Shown here: positions 14,154-14,633 of the stretch, one piece after another
How positions within the stretch are numbered: the stretch's first letter is position 1
How the letters are laid out: each line of letters opens with the position of its first letter
Assembly (NCBI GenBank): GCA_018066065.1
Contig: JAGHSC010000198.1
Coordinates: forward strand, 1 to 14,633
Reading direction: 5' to 3'
DNA from: Candidatus Cryptobacteroides faecihippi
Lineage (GTDB): Bacteria > Bacteroidota > Bacteroidia > Bacteroidales > UBA932
Length of the DNA stretch: 14,633 bases
Translations under genes and position numbers: made by a program
The notes under the pieces: model-generated
Told to the model about the DNA's origin: nothing
Seen by the model: the letters and a program-made list of their open reading frames with translations, nothing else
Databases searched by the model: none

Positions 14154-14313
14154 TGGAGAAGACTGACCCGCCGGGGGCTCCACTTCGCTGCGCTTCGTTC
14201 CGTACCCTCCCACCGTTTCCTGCGTCCTCGCTGCGCGAGAACTTGTCTCCGGCGGGTCCCTCCCGCTTCCCGTGAGCGCGGGAGCTCACGCCCCGGCGGG
14301 TCAGTCTCCTCCA
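14154..14313. repeat. GC-rich segment bounded by 23-bp inverted repeats
   Basis: The first 23 bases (14154-14176) and the last 23 (14291-14313) are inverted copies with one mismatch, sharing the core GACTGACCCGCCGGGG. The core CCGGCGGGTC also appears once more inside (14249-14258), and a smaller hairpin (CGTGAGC with GCTCACG, 14271-14290) lies near the right end. No protein-coding gene is evident. It breaks the 123-bp repeat pattern, so it looks like an insertion, perhaps a short non-autonomous mobile or interspersed repeat; no target duplication is seen. Confidence 0.55.
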
Positions 14314-14352
14314 CCCTTTTCCCTCTTCTCCGCCGTTTCCCTGTGCGCGACT

Positions 14353-14633
14353 CGCGTGGACGTGTCGGGCGAATGATGGGGATCGTCCACGCGAATCCCC
14401 ATTCTGCGGCCTCCAGTGTGGATGATGCGTCAATTCGGAGGGGTCGTCCACGGAAATCACTATTCTAGCGCGTCTAGCGTGGACGTGTCGGACGAATGAT
14501 GGGGATCGTCCACGCAATTCCCCATTCTGTGCGCTCTGGCGTGGATGATGCGCCAATTCGGAGGGATCGTCCACTGAAATCACTTACTCAGCGCGTCTGG
14601 CGTGGACGTCTCGGACGAATGATGGGGATCGTC
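14353..14633. repeat. Tandem repeat with 123-bp period, running off the window
   Basis: Units start at 14355, 14478 and 14601 (CGTGGACG), exactly 123 bases apart; the third is cut by the window edge. The first two are about 85% identical by hand count. Each unit divides into two related half units of about 62 and 61 bases, each holding an inverted repeat: GTGGACG with CGTCCAC in the first half (10-bp arms in the first copy, 14353-14362 and 14384-14393), and GTGGATGA with TCGTCCAC in the second. No Cas genes or spacer-like diversity accompany it, so it is not a CRISPR array. Because 123 is a multiple of three, it leaves long open frames that are not convincing genes. Confidence 0.85.

Noticed and set aside
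14104..14583. A 159-residue open frame on the minus strand with 41-residue repeats (VDDPSEL, RGRSPSF, HVHA)
   Set aside because: It is produced by the 123-bp repeat, whose length is a multiple of three, and runs straight through the inverted-repeat segment; no promoter, start signal or family supports it. Open frames on the other strand and frames of this region are equally long.
14353..14633. Possible CRISPR array
   Set aside because: The whole 123-bp unit is repeated with no unique spacers, the units differ by scattered changes, and no cas gene is present.

Overview
The window looks like chromosomal DNA of a Bacteroidales bacterium (phylum Bacteroidota) of moderate GC, probably from a gut or rumen lineage; no finer placement is supported. 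The reasons are the TAnnTTTG-type -7 promoter elements ahead of several genes, the mostly absent Shine-Dalgarno sites, a lipoprotein made of two Bacteroidota-restricted domains (DUF4493 and DUF6359), an OmpA-family protein with the Bacteroidales-style EVVKEV/VPVER linker, and a complete six-subunit Na+-NQR operon.

Positions 1-5334 (all minus strand): at the far left is the likely start of an unknown gene running off the window, then a strong hairpin terminator (161-192). Upstream of that lies a three-gene envelope cluster, transcribed in the order DUF4493-DUF6359 lipoprotein (4240-5334), OmpA-family protein (3053-4243), collagen-like lipoprotein (233-3037). The genes are joined by an ATGA overlap and a 15-bp gap, so they form one operon. 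The OmpA gene carries a single in-frame TGA near its middle; the reading frame is otherwise intact on both sides.

Positions 5335-5581 hold two promoter-like sequences and a rho-independent terminator for the helicase. A PcrA/UvrD-type DNA helicase (5582-8098, minus strand) follows. It is divergent from the nqrABCDEF operon (8186-14011, plus strand), which has a clear promoter -7 element and ends in a textbook terminator (14034-14068). The operon encodes the respiratory Na+-pumping NADH:quinone oxidoreductase: NqrF takes electrons from NADH through FAD and a 2Fe-2S cluster, NqrD/NqrE hold the membrane Fe-S site, NqrC and NqrB carry covalently bound FMN, and NqrA completes the complex. NqrC is unusual in carrying a cysteine-rich C-terminal tail.

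Positions 14081-14633 are non-coding and repetitive. A tandem repeat with a 123-bp period, each unit made of two palindrome-containing half units, runs off the right edge. Near its left end it is interrupted by a GC-rich segment of about 160 bp bounded by 23-bp inverted repeats.

The most noteworthy points are the cysteine-rich NqrC tail, the nonsense codon in the OmpA gene, the modular collagen-like lipoprotein with its operon partners, and the palindromic tandem repeat with its embedded inverted-repeat element. None is proven to be a new system.
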